Positions 50,324 through 59,687 of a stretch of DNA of 64,000 nucleotides are shown here, one piece after another. The translations under genes were made by a program, and so were the position numbers. Origin of the DNA: CAWGYQ01 sp963817395 (GTDB taxonomy: Bacteria; Acidobacteriota; Vicinamibacteria; Vicinamibacterales; CAVPJW01); NCBI GenBank assembly GCA_963817395.1, contig CAWFOC010000004.1:496001-560000 (forward strand). The letters run 5' to 3'. The number at the start of each line of letters is the position of its first letter. Position 1 is the stretch's first letter. The notes below the pieces were generated by a model. That model made no database searches. It saw nothing but the letters and a program-made list of their open reading frames with translations, and was not told the origin of the DNA.

Positions 50324-51882
50324 GCAAGGAGATGATCATCTCCTCGACCGGCCACGAAACGATGGTGGCCATTCTCGAGGACGACCTGGTTGCCGAGATC
50401 TTCGTCGAACGCGAGCGTCAGCGTGGCGTGGTCGGCAACATCTACAGAGGGCGGGTCTCCAAGGTCCTGCCCGGCATGCAATCGGCATTCGTTGACGTCG
50501 GCCTCGAGCGCGACGGCTTTCTCTACGTCTCCGAAGTCATCAATACCATCGAGGAGTTCGAGCGCCTCGGGGCTGGCGACGAGGACGACGAAGAGCCGTC
50601 CGCCCCTGGCGAGAACGGTGGCAGTGGCAACGGCCGCTCCCGCCGTGATCGCGACCGCGGACAGGACGCGAAGATCGAGACGCTTCTCAAAGAGGGGCAG
50701 GAGATCATCGTCCAGATCGTCAAAGAGCCGCTCGGCACGAAGGGCGCGCGCCTGACGTCGCACGCCACGCTTGCAGGGCGCTTCCTCGTTTTCATGCCCA
50801 CCGTCGATCACGTGGGCGTCTCACGCAAAATCGAGTCACGCGAAGAGCGCGGGAGGCTTCGCGCCATCGTCCGCGAGTACCGCGACGAACACCACTTTGC
50901 GGGTGGCGTCATCATCCGGACGGCTGCCGGTGGCCGCTCCAAAGAGGACATCGTCAGCGACCTCGACTACTTCAACCGTGTCTGGACCGGCGTCAGACAA
51001 AAGGCCGAGACCATGCGCGCGCCGGCGACGATGTATCGGGAACCCAGTCTGGTGGCCAAGCTGCTGCGCGATCTGCTCACCGAGGACTTCGTCGCCATTC
51101 GAATCGACAACGAGACGGAATACCGCCGCATTCTCGAACTGGTCGAGCGAATCATGCCGGCTCTGGCGCCGCGGGTGAAGCTCTATACGAAGAGCTTTCC
51201 CATCTTCGAGGAGTACGGCGTACAAGCCGAGATCGACAAGGCCCTTCGAAGCAAGGTCTGGCTCAAGTCAGGCGGTTCGATCGTGGTCAATCAGACCGAA
51301 GCGCTCGTGGCGATTGACGTCAACACGGGGCGCTACGTCGGCAAGCGCACCGGCCGTCTCGAAGACACGATCGTGAAGACCAATCTCGAGGCCGTGAAGG
51401 AGATCGTCCGTCAAATCAGGCTGCGCGATCTCGGCGGCATCATCGTGCTCGACTTCATCGACATGGAGGAGCGAAAGAACCGTCAGAAAGTGTTCCAGGC
51501 GCTGGAGCAGGAATTGAAGAAGGATCGCGCACCGTCGAAGGCCGTTCAGGTTTCGGATTTCGGGCTCATCATCGTCACGCGCAAGCGCGTGAAGCAGAGT
51601 CTGGAGCGTCTCCTGACCGAACCGTGCCCCTACTGCTCGGGCACCGGGGTGATCAAATCGAGCGCCACGATCTGCTACGAGATCTTGTCAGAGGTGAAAA
51701 AGATTGGTGCCGACATCGACGGACACGGTGTCGTGCTCCGGGTCAACCCCGACATCGCGCGCGCGCTCAAGGAAGAGGAGAGCGCGGTGCTCAAGGATTT
51801 GAAGGAGTCGATCCGGAAGGAGGTGACCGTCAAGTCTGACGTTCACCTCCACCACGAACAGTTCGATCTGATGGCGATCTAG
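50320..51882 (+). CDS. rng: Ribonuclease G/E family endoribonuclease
   Basis: 520 residues from the ATG at 50320. It matures rRNA and degrades mRNA. The S1 domain (GNIYRGRVSKVLPGMQSAFVDVG) is split by an acidic and basic insert (GDEDDEEPSAPGENGG then RSRRDRDRGQD). The catalytic metal-binding aspartates lie in LVAIDVNTGRYVGK and GIIVLDFIDMEE, and the zinc link is PCPYCSGTGV. It lacks the long RNase E C-terminal scaffold, so RNase G size. Often found after mre/rodA genes. Confidence 0.95.
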   Translation: MSKEMIISSTGHETMVAILEDDLVAEIFVERERQRGVVGNIYRGRVSKVLPGMQSAFVDVGLERDGFLYVSEVINTIEEFERLGAGDEDDEEPSAPGENGGSGNGRSRRDRDRGQDAKIETLLKEGQEIIVQIVKEPLGTKGARLTSHATLAGRFLVFMPTVDHVGVSRKIESREERGRLRAIVREYRDEHHFAGGVIIRTAAGGRSKEDIVSDLDYFNRVWTGVRQKAETMRAPATMYREPSLVAKLLRDLLTEDFVAIRIDNETEYRRILELVERIMPALAPRVKLYTKSFPIFEEYGVQAEIDKALRSKVWLKSGGSIVVNQTEALVAIDVNTGRYVGKRTGRLEDTIVKTNLEAVKEIVRQIRLRDLGGIIVLDFIDMEERKNRQKVFQALEQELKKDRAPSKAVQVSDFGLIIVTRKRVKQSLERLLTEPCPYCSGTGVIKSSATICYEILSEVKKIGADIDGHGVVLRVNPDIARALKEEESAVLKDLKESIRKEVTVKSDVHLHHEQFDLMAI

Positions 51883-51895
51883 ACGCTAGAAGCCC

Positions 51896-52348
51896 TTACG
51901 CCGCCGGCGCCGCCGGCAGGTGAATCAGGTAGTGATTCCCGCCGCGGTTGATCCACACGCGGAAATAGTCCCCGCCCTTCAGGAGCTCGACCCGGGACGT
52001 TCCCACCCGGGGACGCGTGCCGTCCGCGACCTGGGCGATATCGCTCTCGGGCACGATGCTCGCGACCTCTCGCCCCTTGACCTGGCCGCCCTGCACGAAC
52101 TCCACCCAGCGTTCGAGATTCTGCGTTTGACCAGCGGCGGACGGTGTTGCATCGTTTGCGGTCACCCGCACCTGGTAGGTGCCTGCTGGCAGAGCTTGGC
52201 CGTTCGCGGTCACCTGTCGAGGCAATCGGACCGATCCAAGCATGGAGTCGCTCTGGGATGCGGCAGTCTGGCCTCCCGGCGCCTTCGCCAGCGTCAGGTC
52301 CGCCCCGAGTGCCGCGACAAAGATTCCGATCAGCCACAGCCTGTTCAT
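51896..52348 (-). CDS. Exported protein of unknown function
   Basis: 150 residues with a signal peptide (WLIGIFVAALGADLTLA). The mature part has a repeat-free beta-rich look: LPRQVTANGQALPAGTYQVRVTAND, WVEFVQGGQVKGREVASIVPE, RVELLKGGDYFRVWINRGGNHYLIHLP. Proteins with a GTYQV core of this kind recur as short exported proteins in acidobacteria; function unknown. A GGGAGG ribosome site and a -10 box precede it. Convergent with rng, 13 bases apart. Confidence 0.7.
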   Translation of the reverse strand: MNRLWLIGIFVAALGADLTLAKAPGGQTAASQSDSMLGSVRLPRQVTANGQALPAGTYQVRVTANDATPSAAGQTQNLERWVEFVQGGQVKGREVASIVPESDIAQVADGTRPRVGTSRVELLKGGDYFRVWINRGGNHYLIHLPAAPAA

Positions 52349-52386
52349 CGTCGCCTCCCTTTTAAGCTCTTTGAGTCGCCAGCCGC

Positions 52387-52392
52387 ATTATA
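52387..52392 (-). promoter_or_regulatory. -10 box for the exported protein at 51896
   Basis: TATAAT on the minus strand, 38 bases before the ATG. The -35 region is not consensus. Confidence 0.5.
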
Positions 52393-52601
52393 CGAAATGT
52401 GGAGGCCACCTCGTGCATTCCGACAGACGGACACGTCAAGCGGTGTATCAATTCGAATGCCATCGGGCCATCCCGCTCGAAACGCTGAAATGCCCGCTGC
52501 CGAACCTCGGCGAGGCATGTCGGCGGAGGATCGTTGCCGTCAGGCCCACACTGGTTCGCAAGCCCGGCCGTGCGTGGGATGTGACGTCACAGTCAAGACG
52601 G

Positions 52602-53666
52602 CTATCGGCGCACCATGCTGACATCACCGCTGAACGTGCGGACGATCACCAAGGCACTGCCCACACCCTCACCGATCGTGCCGCGAATCGAGCGTTCGGA
52701 AGGACCGCGCCGCTCACGGTCGTTCGCGGCGCCGACGAGTCGAGTGGGAAGCTCTGTGTTGAGAGAGCCTGAAAAGGTGCTCGCTTCGAATTCGAACGCA
52801 CTGTTCGCGGCGAAGCTCAGCCGCACGTCACCCGAATGCGCATTGAACTCGTAGCGCCCCCGCTTCGCGAGCGCACCTGAATATTCGACGACTCCGCTGA
52901 CCGAGCGCACCTGAGCGCGCTCGCACCGCACACGATCGAGAATCAGATCACCGCTCACGGTGTTGACGTCGATCGCACGCACGTCGACTCCGCGGGCGAC
53001 AAAATCGCCGCTCACGCTGCCGGCCATCAGATCGCCGTTCGAACTCACGTCGGTGAGCCGCACATCGCCTGACACCGACCTGATCGATGCCAGATGACTC
53101 ACACGGTCGGCCGACACATCCCCGCTTACGCTTTCGAGCCGAAGCTCACCTTTGACCGCTGTGACGCGAATGCTTCCCGAGATGGACTTCAGGTTGACGC
53201 TCGTGTCCGCCGGTACACGCACCGTGTAGTCCACCCAGGCCGAGCCACGGCGCTCACCGGGCGGGTAGACCGTTCGCACTTCCACCCGGCCGGGGCGTTC
53301 GACGATGTCTACCGAGAGCGCCGCCATCAGCTCCTGGGCCCGTGCATCGCGCGCCCGGACGCGTTTCACCATGTCGATGACAATGTCCGTACCTGAGACG
53401 GCAGCGACGTCGATCTCGCCGGAGATGTTGGCGAGATCGAGCCACGCGTTCGCGGAAGCCTTGATCGTCCGGGACGAACGCTCGACTTGCTCAGGACCCT
53501 GACGTTCGTCCTGATACCGTCCCCACCCGACGTCAATCGACCGCGATGGTGGGGCGTCCGGCATGCTGCCCTGGGCACGGGCAGCCGTCGCCGCCGCCAC
53601 GAACGCGAGTGCCATGACCGCCGAGCGCCGCACCACCGTCGACCATCCACAATCGTGATTCGTCAT
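52602..53666 (-). CDS. DUF4097 beta-helix repeat protein, exported
   Basis: 354 residues with a signal peptide (AVMALAFVAAATAARAQG). The body is a chain of strands with the recurrent motif SVSGDV (ANISGEID, SISGSIRV, SVSGDVSA, SVSGDVRL, SVSGDFVA, TVSGDLIL, SVSGVVEY, TFSGDVSM), which predicts a right-handed beta-solenoid as in DUF4097/adhesin-like proteins. Probably periplasmic or surface-bound. Starts 28 bases after the anti-sigma gene and is likely the target or partner of that regulatory pair. Confidence 0.87.
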   Translation of the reverse strand: MTNHDCGWSTVVRRSAVMALAFVAAATAARAQGSMPDAPPSRSIDVGWGRYQDERQGPEQVERSSRTIKASANAWLDLANISGEIDVAAVSGTDIVIDMVKRVRARDARAQELMAALSVDIVERPGRVEVRTVYPPGERRGSAWVDYTVRVPADTSVNLKSISGSIRVTAVKGELRLESVSGDVSADRVSHLASIRSVSGDVRLTDVSSNGDLMAGSVSGDFVARGVDVRAIDVNTVSGDLILDRVRCERAQVRSVSGVVEYSGALAKRGRYEFNAHSGDVRLSFAANSAFEFEASTFSGSLNTELPTRLVGAANDRERRGPSERSIRGTIGEGVGSALVIVRTFSGDVSMVRR

Positions 53667-53694
53667 GATGATCTGCTCACGAGCCGCCGGCGAC

Positions 53695-54444
53695 TCATTT
53701 CGCCAGCTGACTCATCACGCGGGCCGTGCCCGCATCGTCGCCTTTTCGCATCTCGTTGATGAGGGCAATCGTGTCCTGCAGCAAGCTCACCTTGCTCTTG
53801 AACGCCTCGAACAGACTGTCGCGGGCGGGGTGGCTTGCGGGTTGTGCGCGTACCGCCGCCCGGCTCTCTTCGATCGCCTGGTCGATGACACCGAGGGTTT
53901 TCTGGAGAGTTGCCGCCAGTTGCGGATCGAGTGCCTTCTGATCGACCTGTGCCGCCTGTTCGAGTCCAGCGATCGCACGCTCGTAATGCTGCTCCGCCAA
54001 CCGCAGCTCCTCTTCAATCGATTGGACGAGGCTGGCACCGTCCGTCGTTCCGCTCGCGTCAGGGGAACCCACAGCGGTTGCGGCTGGTGCCTCGTCCACC
54101 GTTCGCCCGGACTGCGTTCGATACAACGCGCCTGCGCCGACCGCCAACAGCACGGTTGCAGCGACCGCGAGAAGTCGGCGCCTCTGGGTGCGGCGATTCT
54201 GGTGGTCACGAGCTGCATCGAGGCCGCTTTCGACACGAGTCCAGACGGACGGCGAAGGCTCGGGAGCCGGGAGGATTCCGGCGCCTCGCTTGATCTGCTG
54301 GAGATCGCGCACGAGCGCCGAGCATTCAGCGCAGGTCTCCAGGTGACGAGCGAGCGATGCCTGGCCCCCTGGTTCGAGCGAACCGTCGAGGAGATCGGCG
54401 ATCGCCGTCTGATAGGCTCCGCACCTCATGACGTCATTCCGCAT
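53695..54444 (-). CDS. Zinc-finger anti-sigma factor (membrane)
   Basis: 249 residues. The N-terminal ASD/zf-HC2 domain has the H-x3-C-x2-C zinc motif (HLETCAECSALV); a membrane helix follows (LLAVAATVLLAVGAGAL); the periplasmic part is a long helical segment (IEEELRLAEQHYERAIAGLEQAAQ). It would hold the adjacent ECF sigma factor inactive until an envelope signal. Its first ATG lies inside the end of the sigma gene (11-base overlap). Confidence 0.88.
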   Translation of the reverse strand: MRNDVMRCGAYQTAIADLLDGSLEPGGQASLARHLETCAECSALVRDLQQIKRGAGILPAPEPSPSVWTRVESGLDAARDHQNRRTQRRRLLAVAATVLLAVGAGALYRTQSGRTVDEAPAATAVGSPDASGTTDGASLVQSIEEELRLAEQHYERAIAGLEQAAQVDQKALDPQLAATLQKTLGVIDQAIEESRAAVRAQPASHPARDSLFEAFKSKVSLLQDTIALINEMRKGDDAGTARVMSQLAK

Positions 54445-55087
54445 CGGCGCTGTCCGATACGCGACCTGTCAGGAAGTCGCGAATTCTCAGCCGCGCCTTG
54501 TGAACCTGCGACTTCGACGTGCCCTCGGCGATACCCAGAATCTCGCCCACTTCGTGGTGATCGAACCCTTGAATATCGTGCAGCTCGAATGCGGCCCGGC
54601 AGGCCGCCGGTAGCCGCTCGATCGCGCGCTCGAGATCGACCTGGGTTGGGGTGACGGCCCCTGGGGCATACCGGGCTGCCGGTGCGAGCGAGGATTCGTC
54701 GAGCGACCCGGTCACCGCGTTGTTTCGTGTCGCTCGGCTTCTCACATGGTCCAGACAGCGATTCATCGCCAGACGGTAAAGCCAGGTGCCGAGCGAGGCC
54801 TCGGCGCGAAACGTACTGAGGCGCCGAAACGCGAGCAGGAAGATCTCCTGCAGCAGGTCTTCGGCGTCGGCCCGTGAACCGGTCATTCGGTACGCCACGG
54901 CGTAGAGCCGGGCCGCGTGCCGCTGATAGAGCCTCTCGAAGGCCACCCGGTCGCCGGCCTGGCAGCGAGCCACGAGATCCCGGTCGCTCGCCACGTCGGC
55001 TGCCGTCGTCTCCCTCAACTCCTTAGACGGGGAGGCGGATGGATATCGTTGCCGGGCGGGGGCTGCGTCGGCGGGGAACCGAGACAT
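54434..55087 (-). CDS. ECF-type RNA polymerase sigma factor
   Basis: 217 residues from the ATG at 55087; the frame is open to 55207. Region 2 contains EDLLQEIFLLAFRRLSTFRAEASLGTWLYRLAMNR in part (recognition of the -10), and region 4 contains RLPAACRAAFELHDIQGFDHHEVGEILGI followed by GTSKSQVHKARLRIRDFL (recognition of the -35). With the overlapping zinc-finger anti-sigma gene this is a complete ECF module. Confidence 0.92.
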   Translation of the reverse strand: MSRFPADAAPARQRYPSASPSKELRETTAADVASDRDLVARCQAGDRVAFERLYQRHAARLYAVAYRMTGSRADAEDLLQEIFLLAFRRLSTFRAEASLGTWLYRLAMNRCLDHVRSRATRNNAVTGSLDESSLAPAARYAPGAVTPTQVDLERAIERLPAACRAAFELHDIQGFDHHEVGEILGIAEGTSKSQVHKARLRIRDFLTGRVSDSADAE

Positions 55088-55136
55088 CTCTCCAGTGGAT
55101 ACGAAGGCCAGGGCGATTGGTTCGATGGCGTAGTCC

Positions 55137-55472
55137 CTAGACCCGGGACCTGCCGGGTCCGAGGACGCGTACCCTGTTGAACTGGCGGATCCGCTCTCCC
55201 TCGACAATCACGCCCTCGGCGCGGAGAAGCGCCCTCTTGAGCGCCAGGTTGCCGCCGTAACCGCCCAGCGACCCGCCAGCGCCGACGACCCGGTGACAGG
55301 GCACGCCAGGCTCGTGGCAGCCCCGCATGATGTTTCCCACGGCGCGCCAGGCGCGCGGCTGCCCGGCCCGTGACGCGACATCCCCATAGGTTGCGACCTG
55401 GCCGGGAGGAATTCGTCTGACGACTGACAGAACCCGCCGTGTGAACGGCGAGAATCGGGATGGCACCGTCAT
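55137..55472 (-). CDS. Methylated-DNA-protein cysteine methyltransferase (MGMT/Ogt-like, short form)
   Basis: 111 residues from the ATG at 55472, containing only the C-terminal DNA-binding and active-site domain: FTRRVLSVVRRIPPGQVATYGDVA (recognition helix side), RAVGNIMRGCHEP, and the active Cys in VPCHRVVGAGGSLGGY. Because PCHR is intact it can accept alkyl groups, unlike Atl proteins where Cys is replaced. The N-terminal ribonuclease-like domain of Ada/Ogt is missing, as in other short forms. Confidence 0.88.
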   Translation of the reverse strand: MTVPSRFSPFTRRVLSVVRRIPPGQVATYGDVASRAGQPRAWRAVGNIMRGCHEPGVPCHRVVGAGGSLGGYGGNLALKRALLRAEGVIVEGERIRQFNRVRVLGPGRSRV

Positions 55473-55544
55473 ACCGGCCTGGAGATCGGCCGAGCACCGT
55501 CGCACCTGGCATGGGCGAAGACCAGACCCGGGCGCCGGGGTGGC

Positions 55545-56286
55545 CTAGAACCGCACGCGCAGTCCACCGCCGGTGAACAAGCCTCCGGCATCGCTCGACA
55601 CCGAGTTTCGGTCCGATGCGCGAAGATCGACTGACGCACGTGAATAGCGGAAGAGCGCGCCGAGAGCGAAGCGCCGCGACAAGCTCCACGACAGATCCAT
55701 CCCCACATTGAAGCCAATGGCGTTCTCTTTGACGCGAGGAGCGACGGCGCTCTGGAACGTGGCTTCATTGAACGGGAACGCGTGCTCGGTACGCAATCTC
55801 GTCCACGACTGCCTGTTCGACGTGGATGAAGCTGGGGCCCCCCTCGAGCACAAGCTCGAAGGATGGACTCAGCGTGAACGGCCACGCAAGCAGCCCGTGC
55901 GTCGCCGTTTCCCTGCGGGCCAGATCATCGGTCCCACTGACGGATCGCGGCTGATTGAAGAAGAACGGATGTGGCACGCTTGCATTGATCGCCGTTGACG
56001 TTTCGCCGAAAAGGTGCGAAACCGCCACGCCCACCCGCATGTTTCTCCCCACTCGTATCAGGAACGCTCCATCCACCTGCGGCGGGATCGTCAGCTCGTA
56101 GCTGGCGTCGAAGGTGCCCTCTTCGAGAAACTCCTCGAAGGTGCCGCTCTGTGAAAAATCGTTCGGAATGGCCTGCACACCGCCATTCAGGCTGAGGAAA
56201 AACCGCTCCCTACCGGCGGGTGTTTGCGCGAAAGAGAACGACGGCAGGAGGGTCAGAAACACCAAGGCTGCTGCAAGCATTCGCAT
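55545..56286 (-). CDS. Outer-membrane beta-barrel protein, frameshifted
   Basis: About 247 residues. Signal peptide (LVFLTLLPSFSFAQ), then amphipathic strands with aromatic girdles (RFFLSLNGGVQAIPN, FLIRVGRNMRVGVAVSHL, FALGALFRYSRASVDL) and a C-terminal LFTGGGLRVRF whose last Phe is the BAM recognition signal. An eight-stranded barrel is likely. One frame change near 55800 (one extra base). The ATG follows the M4 protease stop without a spacer (TAG-ATG). Confidence 0.8.
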
Positions 56287-57960
56287 CTAGTTGATTCCTG
56301 CGGCCGCCCAGGCTCGTGCCACCTGGGTGCGCTCGTTACTGGTGGCACCGTACAGTTCGGCCGCGGCCTGGAGCGTGGCGGCGCGGGCGTCTCTGAACTG
56401 GGCGGTTGGGGCGAGAAAGAAGACGAAGGCGCGATAGAAGATTTGTTCCATCCGGTCGATGTTCTCGAGGCCTACGCCGTCGACGACCTGGCCAGACACG
56501 CGGTTCCGGCCGCCATTCACCGCCAAATAATATACCTGATTGACGATGTTGGCGTTGACGTGCACGCCGCCGTTGTCGGTCGCTTCCCCGATGAACTGGC
56601 GGAGGCTGTAGTGGTCGGGATCGCCGACGGCCTGCGGATCCGCGAGCGATCGGAGGAACCCAGGCTCGAACCGGGTCACATCCTCGGCGATCAACCAGTC
56701 GCTCTGCTTCGGCCCGTTTCCGAAGGGCTCATACGCGAACTCCACCGAGGCGGCCATGATGTCCGAGAAGGCCTCGTTCAAGGCGCCCGACTCGTCTTGA
56801 TACTCGAGTTGGGACGAGTAGTCGGTGACGCCGTGCGTCAATTCGTGCGCGATCACGTCGAGCGCGCCCGCCAGGTAGTCGAAGACCTCGCCGTCCCCGT
56901 CGCCGTAGAGCATCTGGCCGTCGCCCAGATAGAGCGCGTTATTGATGAAGGTCGCGCGCGTTTCCTGGCTGAAGGCCTCGGCCCCCTCCCGGAGCAGTGG
57001 ATGAACGATCCCCTGAATCGGCAGCGCTCCGTCATCCAGACTGACTCGGTTGAAGCGGGTGAAGTAGTAATCGTGCACCCAGCCCTGATACACCTGCGCG
57101 TCCACCACGGCTCCGTCCACCCACACGTTGTCGCGGTCGCGACTGACATCCGAGGGGAATGTCTCGCCAGTGACGAGAAAATCTCCGAGCCGAAAGATGC
57201 TCCCATCGAAGTTGAGCGTGGAGATTGGCGTCGGTCTGAGCGCATCGAAGGTCTCGAATCCGCCCGCCGAGCGTCTGGTGCTCACTTTCTTGCGATCGCC
57301 GAACACCCCCGTGCCGCTTCCAATCACGCCGGCCTGGGCGATCAGCCGGCTGTCGCGCCTCTCGACCGTTGCCGTCCGCGCGTTGACATACACGATCAGC
57401 CGGTCGGACCTCGTGCGCACGCCGATGCGGTAAACGAGTGCATACCCGCCGTCGCGTCGCGGCAGAATGCCAAGCTGGGCATCTCCGTAGGTGATCGCCT
57501 CCGCCCCCTCGCCCCGCGCGGCCGCAAGTCTGGCGGTTTCCTCGTCGACGGCTGGCACGACATCGAGGGCGACGTCCGTGAAGATTCGTCCAAATACCGA
57601 GCGGACCGAGCGACCATCGACCTGCCGGATCACCTGGCCACCGAATACGGGCAGTCCGTGGTGATACTGATCCAGTCGTTCGTGTGTCCGCCCGGACATC
57701 CAGGAGTCCCTCTGAATGCGCGCCCGTGCCAGTTGGCCTTCGCCGATCAGGTGAGCCACGTGATCAGACCAGTCCACGGCTGCGGTGCCCGAGGCGCTCA
57801 GCGACAGTGTCTGTGGCGGAACCACGACGGGTGTTTGTGCGCGTGAGGCTGTCACGGCCACGCTCAAACCTGACATGACGAGGAGCAGCGTGCGTGTTGG
57901 AAGACCTCTGAGGAAACGACCGAGCGCGCGACGGACAATCGGGGCAGTTGTGGTGGCCAT
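56287..57960 (-). CDS. M4-family (thermolysin-like) zinc metalloprotease, secreted
   Basis: 557 residues with signal segment and FTP/PepSY-type propeptide (HHGLPVFGGQVIRQVDG). Catalytic domain: HELTHGVTDYSS (two zinc His and the catalytic Glu), GALNEAFSDIMAASVEF (third ligand Glu), and DNGGVHVNANIVNQVYYL (transition-state His region). Secreted protease, probably for peptide scavenging. Intact frame. It is the first gene of a unit with the outer-membrane protein behind it. Confidence 0.93.
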   Translation of the reverse strand: MATTTAPIVRRALGRFLRGLPTRTLLLVMSGLSVAVTASRAQTPVVVPPQTLSLSASGTAAVDWSDHVAHLIGEGQLARARIQRDSWMSGRTHERLDQYHHGLPVFGGQVIRQVDGRSVRSVFGRIFTDVALDVVPAVDEETARLAAARGEGAEAITYGDAQLGILPRRDGGYALVYRIGVRTRSDRLIVYVNARTATVERRDSRLIAQAGVIGSGTGVFGDRKKVSTRRSAGGFETFDALRPTPISTLNFDGSIFRLGDFLVTGETFPSDVSRDRDNVWVDGAVVDAQVYQGWVHDYYFTRFNRVSLDDGALPIQGIVHPLLREGAEAFSQETRATFINNALYLGDGQMLYGDGDGEVFDYLAGALDVIAHELTHGVTDYSSQLEYQDESGALNEAFSDIMAASVEFAYEPFGNGPKQSDWLIAEDVTRFEPGFLRSLADPQAVGDPDHYSLRQFIGEATDNGGVHVNANIVNQVYYLAVNGGRNRVSGQVVDGVGLENIDRMEQIFYRAFVFFLAPTAQFRDARAATLQAAAELYGATSNERTQVARAWAAAGIN

Positions 57961-58180
57961 GGCTGGAGCGTGCCGCGATCCTGAGTGTAATTCGGTCTGA
58001 CCTTTCCCGAGAATGGCTCAACTGCGGTATCGTGTCACCTCGATCGGCAGGTGCCTTGGTTGGCGACACCCGATCGAAGCTGTCACAATACTCCCGCATG
58101 TTCCGTCGAGAGCGCGATGGCCATCTCGTGTGGCGCCCTACTCTCTGATCGGTCGCGCGTCAGCCGATGCTGGTGACTGG

Positions 58181-59491
58181 ATGAGATGGAGCGCAGTCGG
58201 AATCCAAGCCGTAATTGTTTTCGCGGCCGTCGTGCTCGTTGAAGGCTGCGCCCTGTGGCGGGTCGAACGGTACTACGGCCATCTCCTGAGAGGCAACGAC
58301 GCGCAATTCTACTACGCGGCCACGCGGAGCCTTGTCGTTGGTCGAGACCTGAACATATCGGATGACATCGTCCTGACGCCAGACACCACCCCCTTCGATT
58401 TCGACAAGGATGGCTATTTCGAAGAGGTGCCTCGCGACGAGAGAGGCCGCATTCTTCACAAGCGTCCGATCGGGCTCTCGATCATCGAGGCGCCATGGCT
58501 TTGGGCTGCAGTCGCTTGGGTTCCAGATCCGCGCAGCGAGACGCGCGCTCTCGGGTACAGCGTCACTGACATCCGGATCGTCGCCTTCGGTCTCGTTCTC
58601 CTCATCGCCGCCGGGCTCGCTCTGTTATATGCCCTGATTTGCCGATCGACATCAGCCCCGTGGGCCGTCTTTGCGGTGTGGTGTGCCTGGTGGGGCACCA
58701 GTCTGTTTTGTTATTCGACGGCCGTCGTCTTCATGGCCCACGCAACTGCGTTCACCCTGGTGATTGCGACCGTGTTCGTGGCCGACAGTCTTCGGCACGA
58801 CGCTCGGACGAATCTCAAGTTGAGCGTCGTCGGCGCTCTGGCCGGGCTGCTTTATCTCATCAGACCCCAGCAGGTTCTCCTTCTCGTATTGCTTTGGCCG
58901 TATTTTCGGCGCCTGTCGGCCAGAGACCGCCGCGTATGGATGCAGGGTGCCGTGACCGGTGCCGCCTGTCTTGTCCTGGCGATTGGTTTTCAGGCGGCAG
59001 TGTACGCGATGAGTTTTGGCCAGAGAATCTTCAGCGGGTATTACGCGGTCGGAGAATGGACGTTCGACTGGTTCGAGCCCCAGCTGCTGACAGTTCTCGT
59101 GGATTCCGCTCGCGGGCTGCTGGTCTTCTCGCCGATTGTCGTCGTGGCCTGCGCCGGCTACATCCTCAACTGGTGGCGTGTCCCGATCTTCGGCTGGGTG
59201 TTGCTCGCTCATGCCATTGTCCAGCTCTATGTGATTGCCGCGTGGTCAGGTCGCCTGCAGGGCGATTCATTCGGTGCCCGGATGTGGAGTGAGTGTGCAG
59301 GGATGGTCGCTGTCGGCGTCTCCCTGCTCGAAACCTCGGCTCCCGCCATTCGACTCGCATGGGCCGTCGTCGCCACCGCGTGCGTTGTTTGGACGAGCGC
59401 GCTCCTGATCGTCTACATCAAGCAAGGATTTTCCTACTCCACGACGTACGGGGATCTTGTTCGCGCGGTCTTGAGCCTCGTCACCGGGTGA
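58181..59491 (+). CDS. Multi-pass membrane protein, GT-C glycosyltransferase-like
   Basis: 436 residues from the ATG at 58181; the open frame from 58013 has no ribosome site. About ten membrane helices. The first large loop holds YYGHLLRGNDAQFYYAATRSL and conserved acidic residues, a place where GT-C enzymes keep the catalytic Asp, and RPIGLSIIEAPWLWAAV follows. No exact family recognised. It lies just upstream of the exopolysaccharide genes and could act in lipid-linked sugar transfer, but this is inference from context and topology. Confidence 0.65.
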   Translation: MRWSAVGIQAVIVFAAVVLVEGCALWRVERYYGHLLRGNDAQFYYAATRSLVVGRDLNISDDIVLTPDTTPFDFDKDGYFEEVPRDERGRILHKRPIGLSIIEAPWLWAAVAWVPDPRSETRALGYSVTDIRIVAFGLVLLIAAGLALLYALICRSTSAPWAVFAVWCAWWGTSLFCYSTAVVFMAHATAFTLVIATVFVADSLRHDARTNLKLSVVGALAGLLYLIRPQQVLLLVLLWPYFRRLSARDRRVWMQGAVTGAACLVLAIGFQAAVYAMSFGQRIFSGYYAVGEWTFDWFEPQLLTVLVDSARGLLVFSPIVVVACAGYILNWWRVPIFGWVLLAHAIVQLYVIAAWSGRLQGDSFGARMWSECAGMVAVGVSLLETSAPAIRLAWAVVATACVVWTSALLIVYIKQGFSYSTTYGDLVRAVLSLVTG

Positions 59492-59562
59492 CAGAGTCGG
59501 CCTTCGCGCTGCCGACATGCAAAAAACCATTAACAGGGAGACTTTTTCACATCAAATCAGTG

Positions 59563-59589
59563 CAGTCTTCGGGCTCCGAGGCCCGACTG
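59563..59589 (+). promoter_or_regulatory. Leader hairpin upstream of the EPS genes
   Basis: CAGT, bulge, CGGGC, loop TCCGAG, GCCCG, ACTG: a stable hairpin in the 186-base gap before the glycosylphosphotransferase gene, downstream of an AT-rich tract at 59519-59560. Confidence 0.4.
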
Positions 59590-59671
59590 TCGAATGGGCG
59601 AGCGGCGGTCGCCACAGGTAACCTCATGTCAGGGTGACCGTTAAGATCAATAGAGAGAATCACTCTCGGCA

Positions 59672-59687
59672 TGGCGGATGCCTTGCA
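59672..59687 (+). promoter_or_regulatory. Sigma-54-like element at the EPS gene start
   Basis: TGGC at 59672-59675 and TTGCA at 59683-59687, with exactly 10 bases between the GG and GC pairs as sigma-54 promoters need. It overlaps the ATG at 59678 and would put the start about 7 bases before the ATG at 59705, so it is only a candidate. Confidence 0.35.

Noticed and set aside
56224..57846. 540-codon open frame antisense to the M4 protease
   Set aside because: Shadow of the protease gene; no family signature.
59521..59640. Cyclic di-GMP riboswitch before the EPS genes
   Set aside because: GCAAA and ACC-like pieces occur, but the conserved GEMM core and paired stems are not present in order.
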